The translations under genes and the position numbers were made by a program. Shown piece after piece: positions 53,713 through 64,000 of a DNA stretch of 64,000 nt. The number at the start of each line of letters is the position of its first letter. Position 1 is the stretch's first letter. Below the pieces are notes generated by a model. The model was not told the DNA's origin, ran no database searches, and saw nothing but the letters and a program-made list of their open reading frames with translations. Source of the stretch: Pseudomonas lijiangensis (GTDB taxonomy: Bacteria > Pseudomonadota > Gammaproteobacteria > Pseudomonadales > Pseudomonadaceae); the NCBI RefSeq assembly GCF_018968705.1, contig NZ_CP076668.1, positions 1,054,001 to 1,118,000 on the forward strand, read 5' to 3'.

Positions 53713-54162
53713 ATGGCGATTCGCGTGCAAGCGGCGGCGTTCGATCCGGGAGCCGAGGTCAATGCGCTGCATGCGGCCAATGTCGGCATCGGTGCGGTGG
53801 TCAGTTTTGTGGGGTATGTGCGCGACTTCAACGAAGGGCGTGAAGTCTCGGGCATGTTTCTGGAACACTATCCGGGCATGACCGAAAAGGCTCTGGCAAA
53901 GATCGTTGCAGAAGCCGAACAGCGCTGGCCATTGCTCAGGCTGGAAGTGCTGCACCGGGTCGGCGCTCTGGAGCCGGGCGAGCCTATCGTGTTTGTTGGG
54001 GTTGCCAGTGCCCATCGTCAGGCCGCGTTCGAGGCCTGCGATTTCGTCATGGACTACCTCAAGACCCGCGCACCGTTCTGGAAGCGCGAAAACACTGCCG
54101 AAGGCCCGCGCTGGGTCGAAGGGCGGCACAGTGATCAGGCAGCGGCGGATCGCTGGAAATGA
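53713..54162 (+). CDS. moaE: MoaE, molybdopterin synthase catalytic subunit
   Basis: A 149-residue large subunit. Family features: VVSFVGYVRDFNEG, LEHYPGMTEKAL, HRVGALEPGE and the catalytic Lys in KTRAPFWKRE. With MoaD it converts the pyranopterin to molybdopterin. Confidence 0.95.
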   Translation: MAIRVQAAAFDPGAEVNALHAANVGIGAVVSFVGYVRDFNEGREVSGMFLEHYPGMTEKALAKIVAEAEQRWPLLRLEVLHRVGALEPGEPIVFVGVASAHRQAAFEACDFVMDYLKTRAPFWKRENTAEGPRWVEGRHSDQAAADRWK

Positions 54163-54163
54163 G

Positions 54164-54211
54164 TTCGCGAATGAATTCGCTCCCACTGGTGTGTATGTGT
54201 GTGGGAGCGAA
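54164..54211. repeat. Short REP-type hairpin between moaE and rhlB
   Basis: TTCGCTCCCAC (54176-54186) and GTGGGAGCGAA (54201-54211) are perfect 11-base inverted arms; the left side extends into a GCGAATGAATTCGC piece typical of REP. It lies between convergent genes and can serve as a barrier for both transcripts. Confidence 0.8.
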
Positions 54212-54217
54212 GAAGGA

Positions 54218-55669
54218 TCAGGCCTTGCGCACCACAGCCCGCAACAACTCGGTCGGTGGCATTTCGCAGCTGATCTTGCGACCCAGTTTCTCTTCGATGG
54301 CCGGGAGCTGATAGGAATCGTCTTCCCCGGCAAAGCTGATCGAAACGCCATCGGCGCCCGCACGGCCTGTACGACCGATCCGGTGCACGTAATCGTCCGG
54401 CACTTCCGGCAGGGTGAAGTTGATCACGTGGCTGATGCCATCGATGTGAATACCGCGACCTGCGACGTCTGTCGCCACCAGAACCCGGATCTTGCCTTCG
54501 CGGAAGCCTTCCAGGGTCTTGATCCGTTTGTGCTGCGGAACATCGCCTGACAGTTGCGCGGCGTTTACGCCGTCACGTACCAGACGCTCCTCGATGCGGC
54601 GCACTTCGTCCTTGCGGTTGGCAAAGACCATCACCCGTTCCCAGCCGTTGTCGGTGACCAGGTTGTACAGCAGCTTGTACTTGTCGGCTGCAGCGACCGC
54701 GTAGATGTGCTGTTCGACGTTGCTGTTGGCGACGTTCTCGGCTTCGATTTCGACGATGGCCGGATCGGTCGTCCATTGCTTGGCGAGGTTCATCACGTCA
54801 TCGGTGAAGGTCGCGGAGAACAGCAGGGTCTGGCGTTCGCCCTTGTGCGGAGTCTGGCGAATGATCTGGCGGACCTGCGGGATGAAGCCCATGTCCAGCA
54901 TGCGGTCGGCTTCGTCGAGGACCATCACTTCGACCATGTCCAGATGCACTTCACCGCGCTGGTTGAAGTCCAGCAGGCGTCCCGGTGTCGCAACCAGGAT
55001 GTCGCAATGACGTGCTTCGAGCTGCTTGAGCTGCTTGTCGAACTCCATGCCGCCCACGAACGTCATGACGTTGAGGTTGGTGTACTTGGTCAGCGCCGCG
55101 GCGTCCTTGGCGATCTGCACCACCAGTTCGCGGGTCGGGGCGATGATCAGGGCGCGAGGTTCGCCCATGTAGCGCTCTTTGGGCGGTGGTGTCTGGGTCA
55201 GTTGCGTGATGATCGAGATCAGGAACGCGGCGGTCTTGCCGGTACCTGTCTGGGCGCGGCCGATGGCGTCCCTGCCCTTGAGGGTGTAACCCAATACGCC
55301 CGCCTGGATCGGCGTGCAGTACGGGAAGCCCAGGTCATGGATCGCGTGCATCAGTTCGGGGGCCAGGTCGAAGTCATGGAAACGGCTTTTGCCTTCCTGA
55401 GGTTCGACGACGAAATCTTCCAGCTTCCAGGCGACGACCGGCGGCTTGGGTGCGCGCTCTCGACGTGGACGTTCTGCCTTGGGCTTTTCGCTTCGTGTCT
55501 GAACGGGAGCAGCGGGCTCCTTTGCCAGAGCTGGAGCCTGGGCTGTACGATTCTGTGATTCGCCTTCAGTGCGAGTCGGGGATACGGGGCTGGATGCTGC
55601 GTGGTTGGGCGCGAGCTGCTCAGCCTCGCTTTTACCGAACATCTTTTTAAGTGCTTTGAGCACGGTCAT
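54218..55669 (-). CDS. rhlB: RhlB, DEAD-box ATP-dependent RNA helicase
   Basis: A 483-residue helicase with a poorly ordered basic N-terminal extension (about 1-85), the Q motif ([10 protein letters not shown]), Walker [13 protein letters not shown] in [13 protein letters not shown] and [10 protein letters not shown]. RhlB unwinds RNA and works with RNase E in mRNA decay. Its N-terminal extension with ALKKMFGK is typical of pseudomonad RhlB. Confidence 0.92.
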   Translation of the reverse strand: MTVLKALKKMFGKSEAEQLAPNHAASSPVSPTRTEGESQNRTAQAPALAKEPAAPVQTRSEKPKAERPRRERAPKPPVVAWKLEDFVVEPQEGKSRFHDFDLAPELMHAIHDLGFPYCTPIQAGVLGYTLKGRDAIGRAQTGTGKTAAFLISIITQLTQTPPPKERYMGEPRALIIAPTRELVVQIAKDAAALTKYTNLNVMTFVGGMEFDKQLKQLEARHCDILVATPGRLLDFNQRGEVHLDMVEVMVLDEADRMLDMGFIPQVRQIIRQTPHKGERQTLLFSATFTDDVMNLAKQWTTDPAIVEIEAENVANSNVEQHIYAVAAADKYKLLYNLVTDNGWERVMVFANRKDEVRRIEERLVRDGVNAAQLSGDVPQHKRIKTLEGFREGKIRVLVATDVAGRGIHIDGISHVINFTLPEVPDDYVHRIGRTGRAGADGVSISFAGEDDSYQLPAIEEKLGRKISCEMPPTELLRAVVRKA

Positions 55670-55796
55670 CTCGTCAATTGATTAAGGAATGTACGCCGAG
55701 CAGTGTAATGCAAGAATCGGGCGCGGCGTAGTGTCATCCTTGGTTCGCTACAAAGGTCTGCGATCAGGCCGGTTCAAAGCTCTATTAAAGAAGATG

Positions 55797-56936
<1,140 letters not shown>

Positions 56937-57965
56937 ATGAAGATGTTGAAATCCACACTGGCGGTCGTGACAGCTGTAGCAGCACTCGGCGTGACCGGTG
57001 CAGCTAACGCCGGTGCCACACTTGACGCTGTCCAGAAGAAAGGTTTTGTTCAGTGCGGTGTCAGCGATGGCCTGCCAGGGTTCTCCGTTCCAGATGCTAC
57101 AGGCAAGATTACCGGTATCGACGCAGACGTGTGCCGTGCCGTAGCTGCTGCCGTTTTCGGTGACGCGACCAAGGTAAAATTCAGCCAGCTGAACGCCAAA
57201 GAGCGTTTCACCGCGCTGCAATCGGGCGAAATCGACATTCTGTCGCGTAACACCACCTGGACCAGCTCCCGTGATTCGGGCATGGGCCTGGTATTCGCCG
57301 GCGTGACTTACTACGACGGTATCGGCTTCCTGGTAAACAACAAGCTGGGCGTCAAGAGCGCCAAGGAACTGGACGGTGCAACCGTTTGTATCCAGGCTGG
57401 TACTACCACTGAGCTGAACGTCTCCGACTACTTCCGCTCCAACGGTCTGAAATACACCCCGATCACTTTCGACACCTCCGACGAAAGCGCCAAGTCGCTG
57501 GAAGGCGGCCGTTGCGACGTGCTGACCTCCGACCAGTCGCAGCTCTACGCACAGCGCAGCAAGCTGGCCAAGCCTGACGACTACGTCGTTCTGCCAGAAG
57601 TCATCTCCAAGGAGCCTCTGGGCCCGGTCGTGCGTAAAGGCGACGAAGAGTGGTTCTCCATCGTTCGCTGGACCCTGTTCGCTCAGTTGAACGCTGAAGA
57701 AGCAGGCATCACTTCCAAGAACGTCGAAGCTGAAGCCAAGGCCACCAAGAACCCTGACGTTGCCCGTATGCTCGGCGCTGACGGTGAGTACGGTAAAGAC
57801 CTGAAGCTGCGCAAGGACTGGGTTGTTCAGATCGTCAAGCAGGTAGGTAACTACGGCGAGATGTTCGAGCGCAACCTGGGCGAGTCGACCCCGCTGAAAA
57901 TCAAGCGTGGCCAGAATGCTCTGTGGAACAAAGGTGGCATTCAGTACGCTCCACCAATTCGCTGA
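56937..57965 (+). CDS. aapJ: AapJ, general L-amino-acid ABC transporter binding protein
   Basis: A 342-residue periplasmic protein with a signal peptide ending GAANA (residue 25) and the family 3 solute-binding fold (VQCGVSDGLPGFS, DVCRAVAAAVFGD). It captures amino acids for AapQMP. An attenuator-like hairpin after its stop suggests higher expression than the permease genes. Confidence 0.95.
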   Translation: MKMLKSTLAVVTAVAALGVTGAANAGATLDAVQKKGFVQCGVSDGLPGFSVPDATGKITGIDADVCRAVAAAVFGDATKVKFSQLNAKERFTALQSGEIDILSRNTTWTSSRDSGMGLVFAGVTYYDGIGFLVNNKLGVKSAKELDGATVCIQAGTTTELNVSDYFRSNGLKYTPITFDTSDESAKSLEGGRCDVLTSDQSQLYAQRSKLAKPDDYVVLPEVISKEPLGPVVRKGDEEWFSIVRWTLFAQLNAEEAGITSKNVEAEAKATKNPDVARMLGADGEYGKDLKLRKDWVVQIVKQVGNYGEMFERNLGESTPLKIKRGQNALWNKGGIQYAPPIR

Positions 57966-57974
57966 TTGACCCGG

Positions 57975-58004
57975 CGCCCGACAGGCTTTCAAGCCTGTCG
58001 GGCG
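57975..58004 (+). terminator. Intra-operon hairpin after aapJ
   Basis: CGCCCGACAGGCTT and its complement AAGCCTGTCGGGCG form a perfect stem with a 2-base centre, followed by TTGTTCTGTTC. It lies 9 bases after the aapJ stop and 31 before aapQ. Such hairpins lower downstream transcription and protect the binding-protein message. Confidence 0.85.
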
Positions 58005-58035
58005 TTGTTCTGTTCGATTTTTCCTGGGGCATTTC

Positions 58036-59217
58036 ATGGAAAAGCAAATCGTCGCACCAAAGCAAAAGCTCTCTTTGAGCGACCCAAAAGTGCGCGCGTG
58101 GTTATTTCAGATCATCACCGTAGTGGCGGTGGTCTCGTTGGGCTGGTTCATGTTCGACAACACCCAGACCAACCTGCAGCATCGTGGTATCACATCGGGG
58201 TTCTCGTTTCTTGAGCGCAGTGCCGGTTTCGGTATTGCCCAGCATCTGATCGATTACACCGAAGCGGACAGCTATGCCCGCGTTTTCGTCATCGGCTTGC
58301 TCAACACCTTGTTGGTATCGGTCATCGGTATCTTCCTGGCAACCATTCTGGGCTTCATCATCGGTGTCGCTCGTCTGTCCCAGAACTGGATGATCAACAA
58401 GCTGGCGACCGTGTATGTCGAAGTCTTCCGCAACATTCCGCCGTTGCTGCAGATCCTGTTCTGGTACACCGCCGTCTTCCTGACCCTGCCCGGACCACGT
58501 CAGGCTCACGGCTACCTGGACATGTTCTTTGTCAGCAGCCGCGGGTTGAACATGCCCAAGGCCATTCCTGCCGAAGGTGCATGGGCGTTCCTGATCAGCA
58601 TCGTCATCGCCATTCTGGCGGTGGTCGCGATGGTGCGTTGGGCCAACAAGCGTTTCGAAGCCACCGGCGAGCCGTTCCACAAGTTCTGGGCTGCTCTGGG
58701 GTTGCTGCTGGTCATTCCCGGCCTGAGCATGCTGATCTTCGGCAGCCCGGTACACTGGGAACTGCCGCAGCTCAAAGGCTTCAACTTCACCGGCGGCTGG
58801 GTACTGATCCCTGAACTGATCTCCCTGACCCTGGCGTTGACCATCTACACCGCGGCGTTCATCGCCGAAATCGTGCGTTCGGGTATCAAGTCGGTCAGCC
58901 ACGGCCAGACCGAAGCGGCTCGCTCCCTGGGCCTGCGTCCCGGGCCAACGTTGCGCAAGGTCATCATTCCGCAGGCTCTGCGAGTGATCATCCCGCCGTT
59001 GACCAGCCAGTTCCTGAACCTGGCGAAGAACTCTTCGCTGGCTGCAGCCATTGGTTATCCGGAAATGGTTTCGCTGTTCGCCGGTACGGTACTCAACCAG
59101 ACCGGTCAGGCCATTGAAGTCATTGCCATCACCATGAGTGTGTACCTGGCGATCAGTATCAGCATTTCCATGCTGATGAACTGGTACAACAAGCGCATTG
59201 CGCTGATCGAGCGGTGA
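58036..59217 (+). CDS. aapQ: AapQ, amino-acid ABC transporter permease
   Basis: A 393-residue inner-membrane permease with about eight membrane segments, longer than the usual HisM/Q type, as is normal for Aap/Bzt permeases. The permease EAA loop is EAARSLGLRPGPTLRKVIIP. It pairs with AapM. Confidence 0.94.
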   Translation: MEKQIVAPKQKLSLSDPKVRAWLFQIITVVAVVSLGWFMFDNTQTNLQHRGITSGFSFLERSAGFGIAQHLIDYTEADSYARVFVIGLLNTLLVSVIGIFLATILGFIIGVARLSQNWMINKLATVYVEVFRNIPPLLQILFWYTAVFLTLPGPRQAHGYLDMFFVSSRGLNMPKAIPAEGAWAFLISIVIAILAVVAMVRWANKRFEATGEPFHKFWAALGLLLVIPGLSMLIFGSPVHWELPQLKGFNFTGGWVLIPELISLTLALTIYTAAFIAEIVRSGIKSVSHGQTEAARSLGLRPGPTLRKVIIPQALRVIIPPLTSQFLNLAKNSSLAAAIGYPEMVSLFAGTVLNQTGQAIEVIAITMSVYLAISISISMLMNWYNKRIALIER

Positions 59218-59227
59218 GGAAACGCGC

Positions 59228-60325
59228 ATGACGACTCATACTTTCAAACCTGACATGCCACCACCGGGCAAAGTATTCGGCCCGGTCGCGTGGATGCGGC
59301 AGAACCTGTTCTCCAGCTGGATCAACACGCTGCTGACCCTGTTCTCGTTCTACCTGATCTACCTGATCGTCCCGCCGATGATCAGCTGGTCCCTGCTGGA
59401 CGCCAACTGGATCGGCACCACCAAGGAAGACTGCACCAAGGCAGGTGCATGCTGGGTATTCGTCCAGCAGCGTTTTGGCCAGTTCATGTATGGCTACTTC
59501 CCGACCGAACTGCGCTGGAGGGTTGATCTGACTGCAATCCTGGCGATTGTCGGTGCTGCGCCTCTGTTCATCTCGAAGTTCCCGCGCAAGGCGTTCTACG
59601 CCATCGGCTTCCTGGTGATCTACCCGGTCATCGCGTTCTACCTGCTGCATGGTGGCGCGTTTGGTCTGAGCACCGTCGCAACCAGCCAGTGGGGCGGCCT
59701 GATGCTGACCCTGGTGATCGCGACCGTCGGTATCGCCGGTGCATTGCCGCTGGGTATCCTGCTGGCGCTGGGACGTCGTTCCAACATGCCGGCCGTGCGT
59801 GTGGTGTGCGTGACGTTCATCGAGTTCTGGCGCGGCGTGCCGTTGATCACTGTGCTGTTCATGTCCTCGGTCATGCTGCCGCTGTTCATGCCAGAAGGGA
59901 TGAACTTCGACAAGCTGCTGCGCGCCCTGATCGGCGTCATCCTGTTCCAGTCGGCGTACATCGCCGAAGTGGTGCGCGGTGGCATGCAGGCAATTCCGAA
60001 AGGGCAATACGAAGCTGCCGCGGCCATGGGCCTGGGCTACTGGCGTGCAATGGGTCTGGTGATCCTGCCGCAGGCGTTGAAGATGGTTATCCCCGGCATC
60101 GTCAACACCTTCATTGCCCTGTTCAAGGATACAAGCCTGGTGATCATCATCGGTCTGTTTGACTTGCTCAACAGCGTCAAGCAAGCCACCGCCGACCCGT
60201 CATGGCTGGGTATGGCCACTGAAGGCTATGTCTTCGCGGCCCTGGTGTTCTGGATCTTCTGTTTCGGTATGTCCCGCTATTCCATGCATTTGGAACGTAA
60301 GCTGGACACAGGCCACAAGCGTTAG
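59228..60325 (+). CDS. aapM: AapM, amino-acid ABC transporter permease
   Basis: A 365-residue inner-membrane permease, partner of AapQ, with the EAA loop [20 protein letters not shown]. It starts 10 bases after aapQ with a good GAGGAAA site. Confidence 0.94.
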   Translation: MTTHTFKPDMPPPGKVFGPVAWMRQNLFSSWINTLLTLFSFYLIYLIVPPMISWSLLDANWIGTTKEDCTKAGACWVFVQQRFGQFMYGYFPTELRWRVDLTAILAIVGAAPLFISKFPRKAFYAIGFLVIYPVIAFYLLHGGAFGLSTVATSQWGGLMLTLVIATVGIAGALPLGILLALGRRSNMPAVRVVCVTFIEFWRGVPLITVLFMSSVMLPLFMPEGMNFDKLLRALIGVILFQSAYIAEVVRGGMQAIPKGQYEAAAAMGLGYWRAMGLVILPQALKMVIPGIVNTFIALFKDTSLVIIIGLFDLLNSVKQATADPSWLGMATEGYVFAALVFWIFCFGMSRYSMHLERKLDTGHKR

Positions 60326-60335
60326 GAGTTTTGTG

Positions 60336-61100
60336 ATGAGTGAAGTTATCAGTAAGCCTCTGGGCGCTGAAGGCATGATCCGGATGGAAGGCGTACACAA
60401 GTGGTACGGCCAGTTCCATGTATTGAAAGACATCAACCTGAACGTGCGTCAGGGCGAACGTATCGTATTGTGCGGCCCGTCGGGCTCGGGCAAGTCGACC
60501 ACCATTCGTTGCCTGAACCGTCTGGAAGAGCACCAGCAGGGCCGCATCATCGTCGATGGCACCGAACTGACTTCCGACCTGAAGCAGATCGAAACCATCC
60601 GCCGTGAAGTCGGCATGGTGTTCCAGCACTTCAACCTGTTCCCGCACCTGACCATCCTGCAGAACTGCACGCTGGCGCCGATGTGGGTTCGCAACATGCC
60701 GAAGAAAAAGGCCGAAGAAATCGCCATGCACTACCTGGAGCGCGTACGCATTCCAGAGCAGGCTCACAAGTATCCGGGCCAGCTTTCCGGTGGTCAGCAA
60801 CAGCGTGTGGCGATTGCCCGTGCCCTGTGCATGAAGCCGAAAATCATGCTGTTCGACGAGCCGACCTCGGCACTCGACCCGGAAATGGTCAAGGAAGTAC
60901 TCGACACCATGGTTTCCCTGGCCGAAGAAGGCATGACCATGCTCTGCGTAACCCACGAAATGGGCTTCGCCCGTACCGTGGCCAACCGCGTGATCTTCAT
61001 GGACAAGGGCGAGATCGTCGAACAGGCTTCGCCTAACGACTTCTTCGATAACCCGCAAAGCGACCGTACCAAACTGTTCCTCAGCCAGATCATTCACTGA
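60336..61100 (+). CDS. aapP: AapP, amino-acid ABC transporter ATPase
   Basis: A 254-residue ATPase: Walker [11 protein letters not shown]-loop FQHFNLFPH, signature [15 protein letters not shown], Walker [13 protein letters not shown] and the switch His in CVTHEMG. The ATG at 60336 follows TAGGAG and lies 10 bases after the aapM stop; a longer frame inside aapM is rejected. Confidence 0.96.
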   Translation: MSEVISKPLGAEGMIRMEGVHKWYGQFHVLKDINLNVRQGERIVLCGPSGSGKSTTIRCLNRLEEHQQGRIIVDGTELTSDLKQIETIRREVGMVFQHFNLFPHLTILQNCTLAPMWVRNMPKKKAEEIAMHYLERVRIPEQAHKYPGQLSGGQQQRVAIARALCMKPKIMLFDEPTSALDPEMVKEVLDTMVSLAEEGMTMLCVTHEMGFARTVANRVIFMDKGEIVEQASPNDFFDNPQSDRTKLFLSQIIH

Positions 61101-61117
61101 GTCGCAGACGCTGCATG

Positions 61118-61146
61118 AAAAACCGGACCTTGTGTCCGGTTTTTTT
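61118..61146 (+). terminator. Rho-independent terminator of aapJQMP
   Basis: ACCGGAC-CTTGT-GTCCGGT stem followed by a run of seven or more Ts and preceded by As, 18 bases after the aapP stop. A textbook intrinsic terminator. Confidence 0.9.
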
Positions 61147-61245
61147 ATGGCTGTTTTCAGGCGAACTTGTATTTGGCAAGGTTCTCCAACAGGATGCACA
61201 CCCTTTGCGCACTGCGCTGTAACACATCCTGCCCTCGAGAGACTC

Positions 61246-62472
61246 ATGACGACCAAGGCGCCTCAGGCGAGCACGACCCCGACTCAAGACACGCCCATCC
61301 TCAAACGCCCATGGCTGCTACTGCTTGGCCTGGTGCTGGTTGCCCTGAACCTGCGTCCTGCGCTGTCCAGCGTTGCGCCACTGCTCAATGCGGTGTCCGA
61401 CAGCCTCGGACTGTCTGCGGCCAGGGCCGGGCTTCTGACGACGTTGCCGGTGTTGTGTCTGGGGCTGTTCGCACCACTGGCACCGAGACTCGCAAGACGT
61501 TTCGGCAGCGAGCGGGTAGTGCTGGGGATTCTGTTGGTGCTGGCCGCAGGCATCCTGCTGCGCAGCCATTTCGGTGAAGTCGGGTTGTTCGCCGGAAGCC
61601 TGCTGGCCGGTGCGAGCATCGGGATTATCGGCGTGTTGTTGCCGGGTATCGTCAAGCGCGATTTCCCAAGGCAGGCCGGTGCCATGACGGGCGTCTATAC
61701 CATGGCGCTGTGCCTTGGAGCAGCGATTGCTGCCGGGCTGACGGTGCCCCTGACCCAGTATTTCGATAATCGCTGGAGTGTCGGCCTGGGGTTCTGGATG
61801 ATCCCGGCAGTGCTGGCTGCACTGGTCTGGTTGCCTCAGGCTCGCGAGCTGCATGCTCATCATCAGGTGGCCTATCGCGTGCGCGGTCTGCTGCGCGATC
61901 CGCTGGCCTGGCAGGTCACCCTGTACATGGGCCTGCAATCTTCCTTGGCCTATATCGTTTTCGGCTGGTTGCCCTCGGTGCTGATCGACCGTGGCATGAC
62001 GCCGACCCAGGCGGGCCTGCTGCTGTCCGGCTCGATCATCGTGCAACTGATCAGCGCCTTGAGTGCGCCCTGGCTGGCAACTCGCGGCAAGGATCAGCGT
62101 CTGGCCATTGTGCTCGTCATGCTGCTGACCCTGGCCGGACTGTTCGGTTGCCTGTATGCGCCGCTGGAAGGGCTGTGGGGCTGGGCCATTCTGCTGGGGC
62201 TGGGGCAGGGCGGTACGTTCAGCCTGGCACTGGCGCTGATCGTGTTGCGCTCCCGTGACTCCCATGTGGCGTCCAATCTGTCAGGCATGGCGCAGGGTAT
62301 CGGCTACACCATCGCGTCCACAGGACCGCTGGCAGTAGGCGTCGTGCATGACGTGACCGGGAGCTGGGATTCCATCGGCTGGATCTTTGCAGCATTGGGG
62401 CTTGGGGCCATTGTGGCCGGGCTGGGTGCCGGCCGGGCGCTGTATGTTCAGGTCGTCAGTGAGAAGGTTTGA
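61246..62472 (+). CDS. MFS transporter of the CynX/NimT type
   Basis: A 408-residue inner-membrane protein with twelve predicted helices. The first helix (LNLRPALSSVAPLL) and GQGGTFSLALALIVLRS are typical of the CynX/NimT group, which moves cyanate or nitroimidazole-like compounds; no cyanase gene is nearby, so the substrate is open. The ATG at 61246 (MTTKAPQAST) follows GAGAG; longer frames are rejected. Confidence 0.85.
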   Translation: MTTKAPQASTTPTQDTPILKRPWLLLLGLVLVALNLRPALSSVAPLLNAVSDSLGLSAARAGLLTTLPVLCLGLFAPLAPRLARRFGSERVVLGILLVLAAGILLRSHFGEVGLFAGSLLAGASIGIIGVLLPGIVKRDFPRQAGAMTGVYTMALCLGAAIAAGLTVPLTQYFDNRWSVGLGFWMIPAVLAALVWLPQARELHAHHQVAYRVRGLLRDPLAWQVTLYMGLQSSLAYIVFGWLPSVLIDRGMTPTQAGLLLSGSIIVQLISALSAPWLATRGKDQRLAIVLVMLLTLAGLFGCLYAPLEGLWGWAILLGLGQGGTFSLALALIVLRSRDSHVASNLSGMAQGIGYTIASTGPLAVGVVHDVTGSWDSIGWIFAALGLGAIVAGLGAGRALYVQVVSEKV

Positions 62473-62589
62473 ACCGGCGTGCGGGGGTGATTCATTCGAG
62501 AACGACATTTATCCTGCGAATGATGATAGCAATGTGTCGATTTGCCGCTTATCTTGCACCATCTTTTGCCTTCAAACGGACCTGCATGC

Positions 62590-63081
62590 ATGAGCAATGA
62601 ACAAACAAGCCAAGCCAACAGCGCACTGATTACCCGCTTCTACGAGGCTTTTGCCCGTCTGGATGCCGAAGGAATGGCTGCCTGCTACAGCGATGACGTG
62701 CTCTTCAGCGACCCCGTCTTCGGCGAGTTGCGTGGCAAGCAGGCCGCTGACATGTGGCGCATGCTGACCTCCCGTGCCCGGGATTTCTCGGTGGTGTTCG
62801 ACAATGTCCGCGCCGATGAGCGCAGTGGTGGTGCCCATTGGAGGGCCACTTACCTGTTCAGCCAGACCGGTCGCACCGTGGTCAACGACATCCAGGCTCG
62901 TTTCGTCTTCCACAACGGCAAGATCACCGAGCACCATGACAGCTTCGACCTGTGGCGCTGGTCGCGTCAGGCGCTGGGCACCAAGGGCCTGCTGCTGGGC
63001 TGGACACCGCTGGTGCAGAACGCGATTCGTGCCCAGGCCCAGAAAGGGCTTAAAGTCTTTACAGAAAAACGCCATGCCTGA
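62590..63081 (+). CDS. NTF2-like (SnoaL-type) family protein
   Basis: A 163-residue protein with the NTF2-like cone fold: [31 protein letters not shown], then the strands with [20 protein letters not shown] and [13 protein letters not shown]. Function unknown; such proteins range from isomerases to small ligand binders. It overlaps the next start by 8 bases. Confidence 0.85.
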   Translation: MSNEQTSQANSALITRFYEAFARLDAEGMAACYSDDVLFSDPVFGELRGKQAADMWRMLTSRARDFSVVFDNVRADERSGGAHWRATYLFSQTGRTVVNDIQARFVFHNGKITEHHDSFDLWRWSRQALGTKGLLLGWTPLVQNAIRAQAQKGLKVFTEKRHA

Positions 63082-63427
63082 TGCTGTGAATACCGCCACT
63101 GATGTCGCCGCACCTGTCGGCAAGCCCTGGTTTGTCTACCTGGTGCGTGCGGCCAATGGTTCGCTGTATTGCGGCATCAGCGATAACCCGCAACGGCGGT
63201 TTGCTGCTCATCAGCGTGGCAAGGGCGCGAGCTATTTTCATTCCAGCCCTGCGGTGGCTCTGGTGTACGTGGAAGCCTGGCCGAGCAAGAGCGAGGCTTT
63301 GCGTCATGAGCGGTTGATCAAGAAGTTGCGCAAGAGTGCCAAGGAGGCTTTGGTAGCAAGCAATGGCGCTGAAGTGCCAAGGCCCAATAGCAACCTTGGC
63401 ACTGAGGTCTCAGCCATCAGAATTTAA
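63074..63427 (+). CDS. GIY-YIG nuclease family protein (YhbQ-type)
   Basis: A 117-residue protein: GIY-YIG core [19 protein letters not shown], the catalytic-type Arg in NPQRRFAAH and the Glu in RHERLIKKL. The tail from about residue 93 is unrelated to the family. Start overlaps the NTF2-like gene, so they form an operon. It runs tail to tail with the last gene, overlapping by 11 bases. Confidence 0.88.
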   Translation: MPDAVNTATDVAAPVGKPWFVYLVRAANGSLYCGISDNPQRRFAAHQRGKGASYFHSSPAVALVYVEAWPSKSEALRHERLIKKLRKSAKEALVASNGAEVPRPNSNLGTEVSAIRI

Positions 63428-64000
63428 CGGGTCTGTAATTGAAGCCAGCGTAGAGGATAGGATTCTCCCAAAGGCTGTAAGGGTTTTGCTTGAGCACTCG
63501 ATGTTGAATCTGTTGCGAAAAGGTCGAGGAGAGTGCCGCAGTTCCTGCGGTCCCTGATTGCGCTGCTGCGGCGAAGACTTTGGCCATTGAAGTAGAGCCT
63601 CGAGTCATTGTGACCGGGCCAATGAACCCTTTGGTCGGCCTGTTGACGAGACTCCTGAATTGCGCGGCAAATGAATTGCTTCCACCGTTACCCGAAAAGC
63701 AGACGAGCAGACGAATATTGTCATAGAGCGTCGGGTCAACGCCTTTGTCATTGAGCATTCTCAAGACATCGGCAGCGGAGTGCTCCGCGTTATTGAGGAT
63801 CACGCTTGAGCTGCTGTTGAGCAGTTTCTCTTCAATGATATTCAGGTCTTTGCCATGCACGGCAATATTCAGACGGTCTTTGGCCTTGTAGGTATCAACG
63901 AAGGTATAAAGCTCTCCGTCGATTTGCGTGAGCGATCGCATGGTCCCGCTCATTGTGACGAACTTCTCGGTAGTGTCAGAGGTTGTATTCAGGGCTACAA
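63417..64000 (-). CDS. Unrecognised protein with a clan-CD-like His-Gly and Cys pattern (partial at right edge)
   Basis: From an internal ATG at 63953 this gives 178 residues, but the frame is open without a stop to the window edge (upstream residues [15 protein letters not shown]), so the gene probably begins outside. Two segments stand out: LNIAVHGKD and, about 45 residues later, [18 protein letters not shown]. Hydrophobic strand plus His-Gly and hydrophobic strand plus Cys is the dyad pattern of clan CD cysteine peptidases (caspase, C80). No family is recognised. It could also be the C-terminal toxin part of a larger protein. Confidence 0.5.
   Translation of the reverse strand, partial: VALNTTSDTTEKFVTMSGTMRSLTQIDGELYTFVDTYKAKDRLNIAVHGKDLNIIEEKLLNSSSSVILNNAEHSAADVLRMLNDKGVDPTLYDNIRLLVCFSGNGGSNSFAAQFRSLVNRPTKGFIGPVTMTRGSTSMAKVFAAAAQSGTAGTAALSSTFSQQIQHRVLKQNPYSLWENPILYAGFNYRPVKF

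Overview
The window is chromosomal DNA from a gram-negative gamma-proteobacterium, almost certainly a Pseudomonas and most likely of the P. syringae complex or a close relative. This rests on a complete alginate operon in the canonical order algD-8-44-K-E-G-X-L-I-J-F-A, Pseudomonas-type REP palindromes between genes, an aapJQMP amino-acid transporter, a moaCDE cluster and rhlB. No rRNA, tRNA, CRISPR array, intact insertion sequence or phage gene was seen. Species assignment is inference.

Layout. (1) 1-8.8 kb: an AraC regulator (cut by the left edge) divergent from a DMT/EamA exporter; a D-2-hydroxyacid dehydrogenase and a LysR regulator; and, divergent from the LysR gene, a four-gene efflux operon (outer-membrane factor, FUSC inner-membrane protein, DUF1656 peptide, HlyD-type adaptor) resembling the aromatic-acid exporter AaeXAB. 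(2) 8.8-19.8 kb: an orphan type VI secretion (T6SS) island read leftwards: hcp, vgrG, a DUF4123 adaptor, a 1139-residue VasX-like, probably membrane-acting effector, and three DUF6708-like membrane proteins that are the best immunity candidates. Upstream of hcp are a sigma-54-like promoter and three identical-armed palindromes placed like enhancer sites. (3) 19.8-24.6 kb: an NIT-domain chemoreceptor, a small membrane protein plus SDR operon, and two paralogous small proteins of unknown function. (4) 24.6-31.6 kb: two near-identical RHS/TccC-type toxin genes whose C-terminal domains differ; both C-termini carry zinc-protease motifs of aspzincin (M35-like) type. Between the copies lie a fragment of the 3' end of algA, a frameshifted relic of another tccC start and a small FN3-like reading frame. 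(5) 31.6-48.9 kb: the alginate operon with a long leader and an AlgU-type promoter candidate. (6) 48.8-64 kb: mostly housekeeping genes: yaaA, a degenerate polysaccharide deacetylase, a PIN-PhoH ATPase, moaCDE, rhlB, an esterase, aapJQMP, a CynX-like MFS transporter, an NTF2-like protein, a GIY-YIG protein, and at the right edge an unrecognised protein with a clan-CD-like His-Gly...Cys pattern.

The accessory parts (T6SS island and RHS region) are visibly AT-richer than the flanking genes and show tandem duplication, cassette exchange and decay. The points most deserving a second look are the T6SS effector with three membrane partners under a putative sigma-54/enhancer promoter, the paired TccC proteins with exchangeable aspzincin-like domains, and REP elements that have become part of coding sequences.
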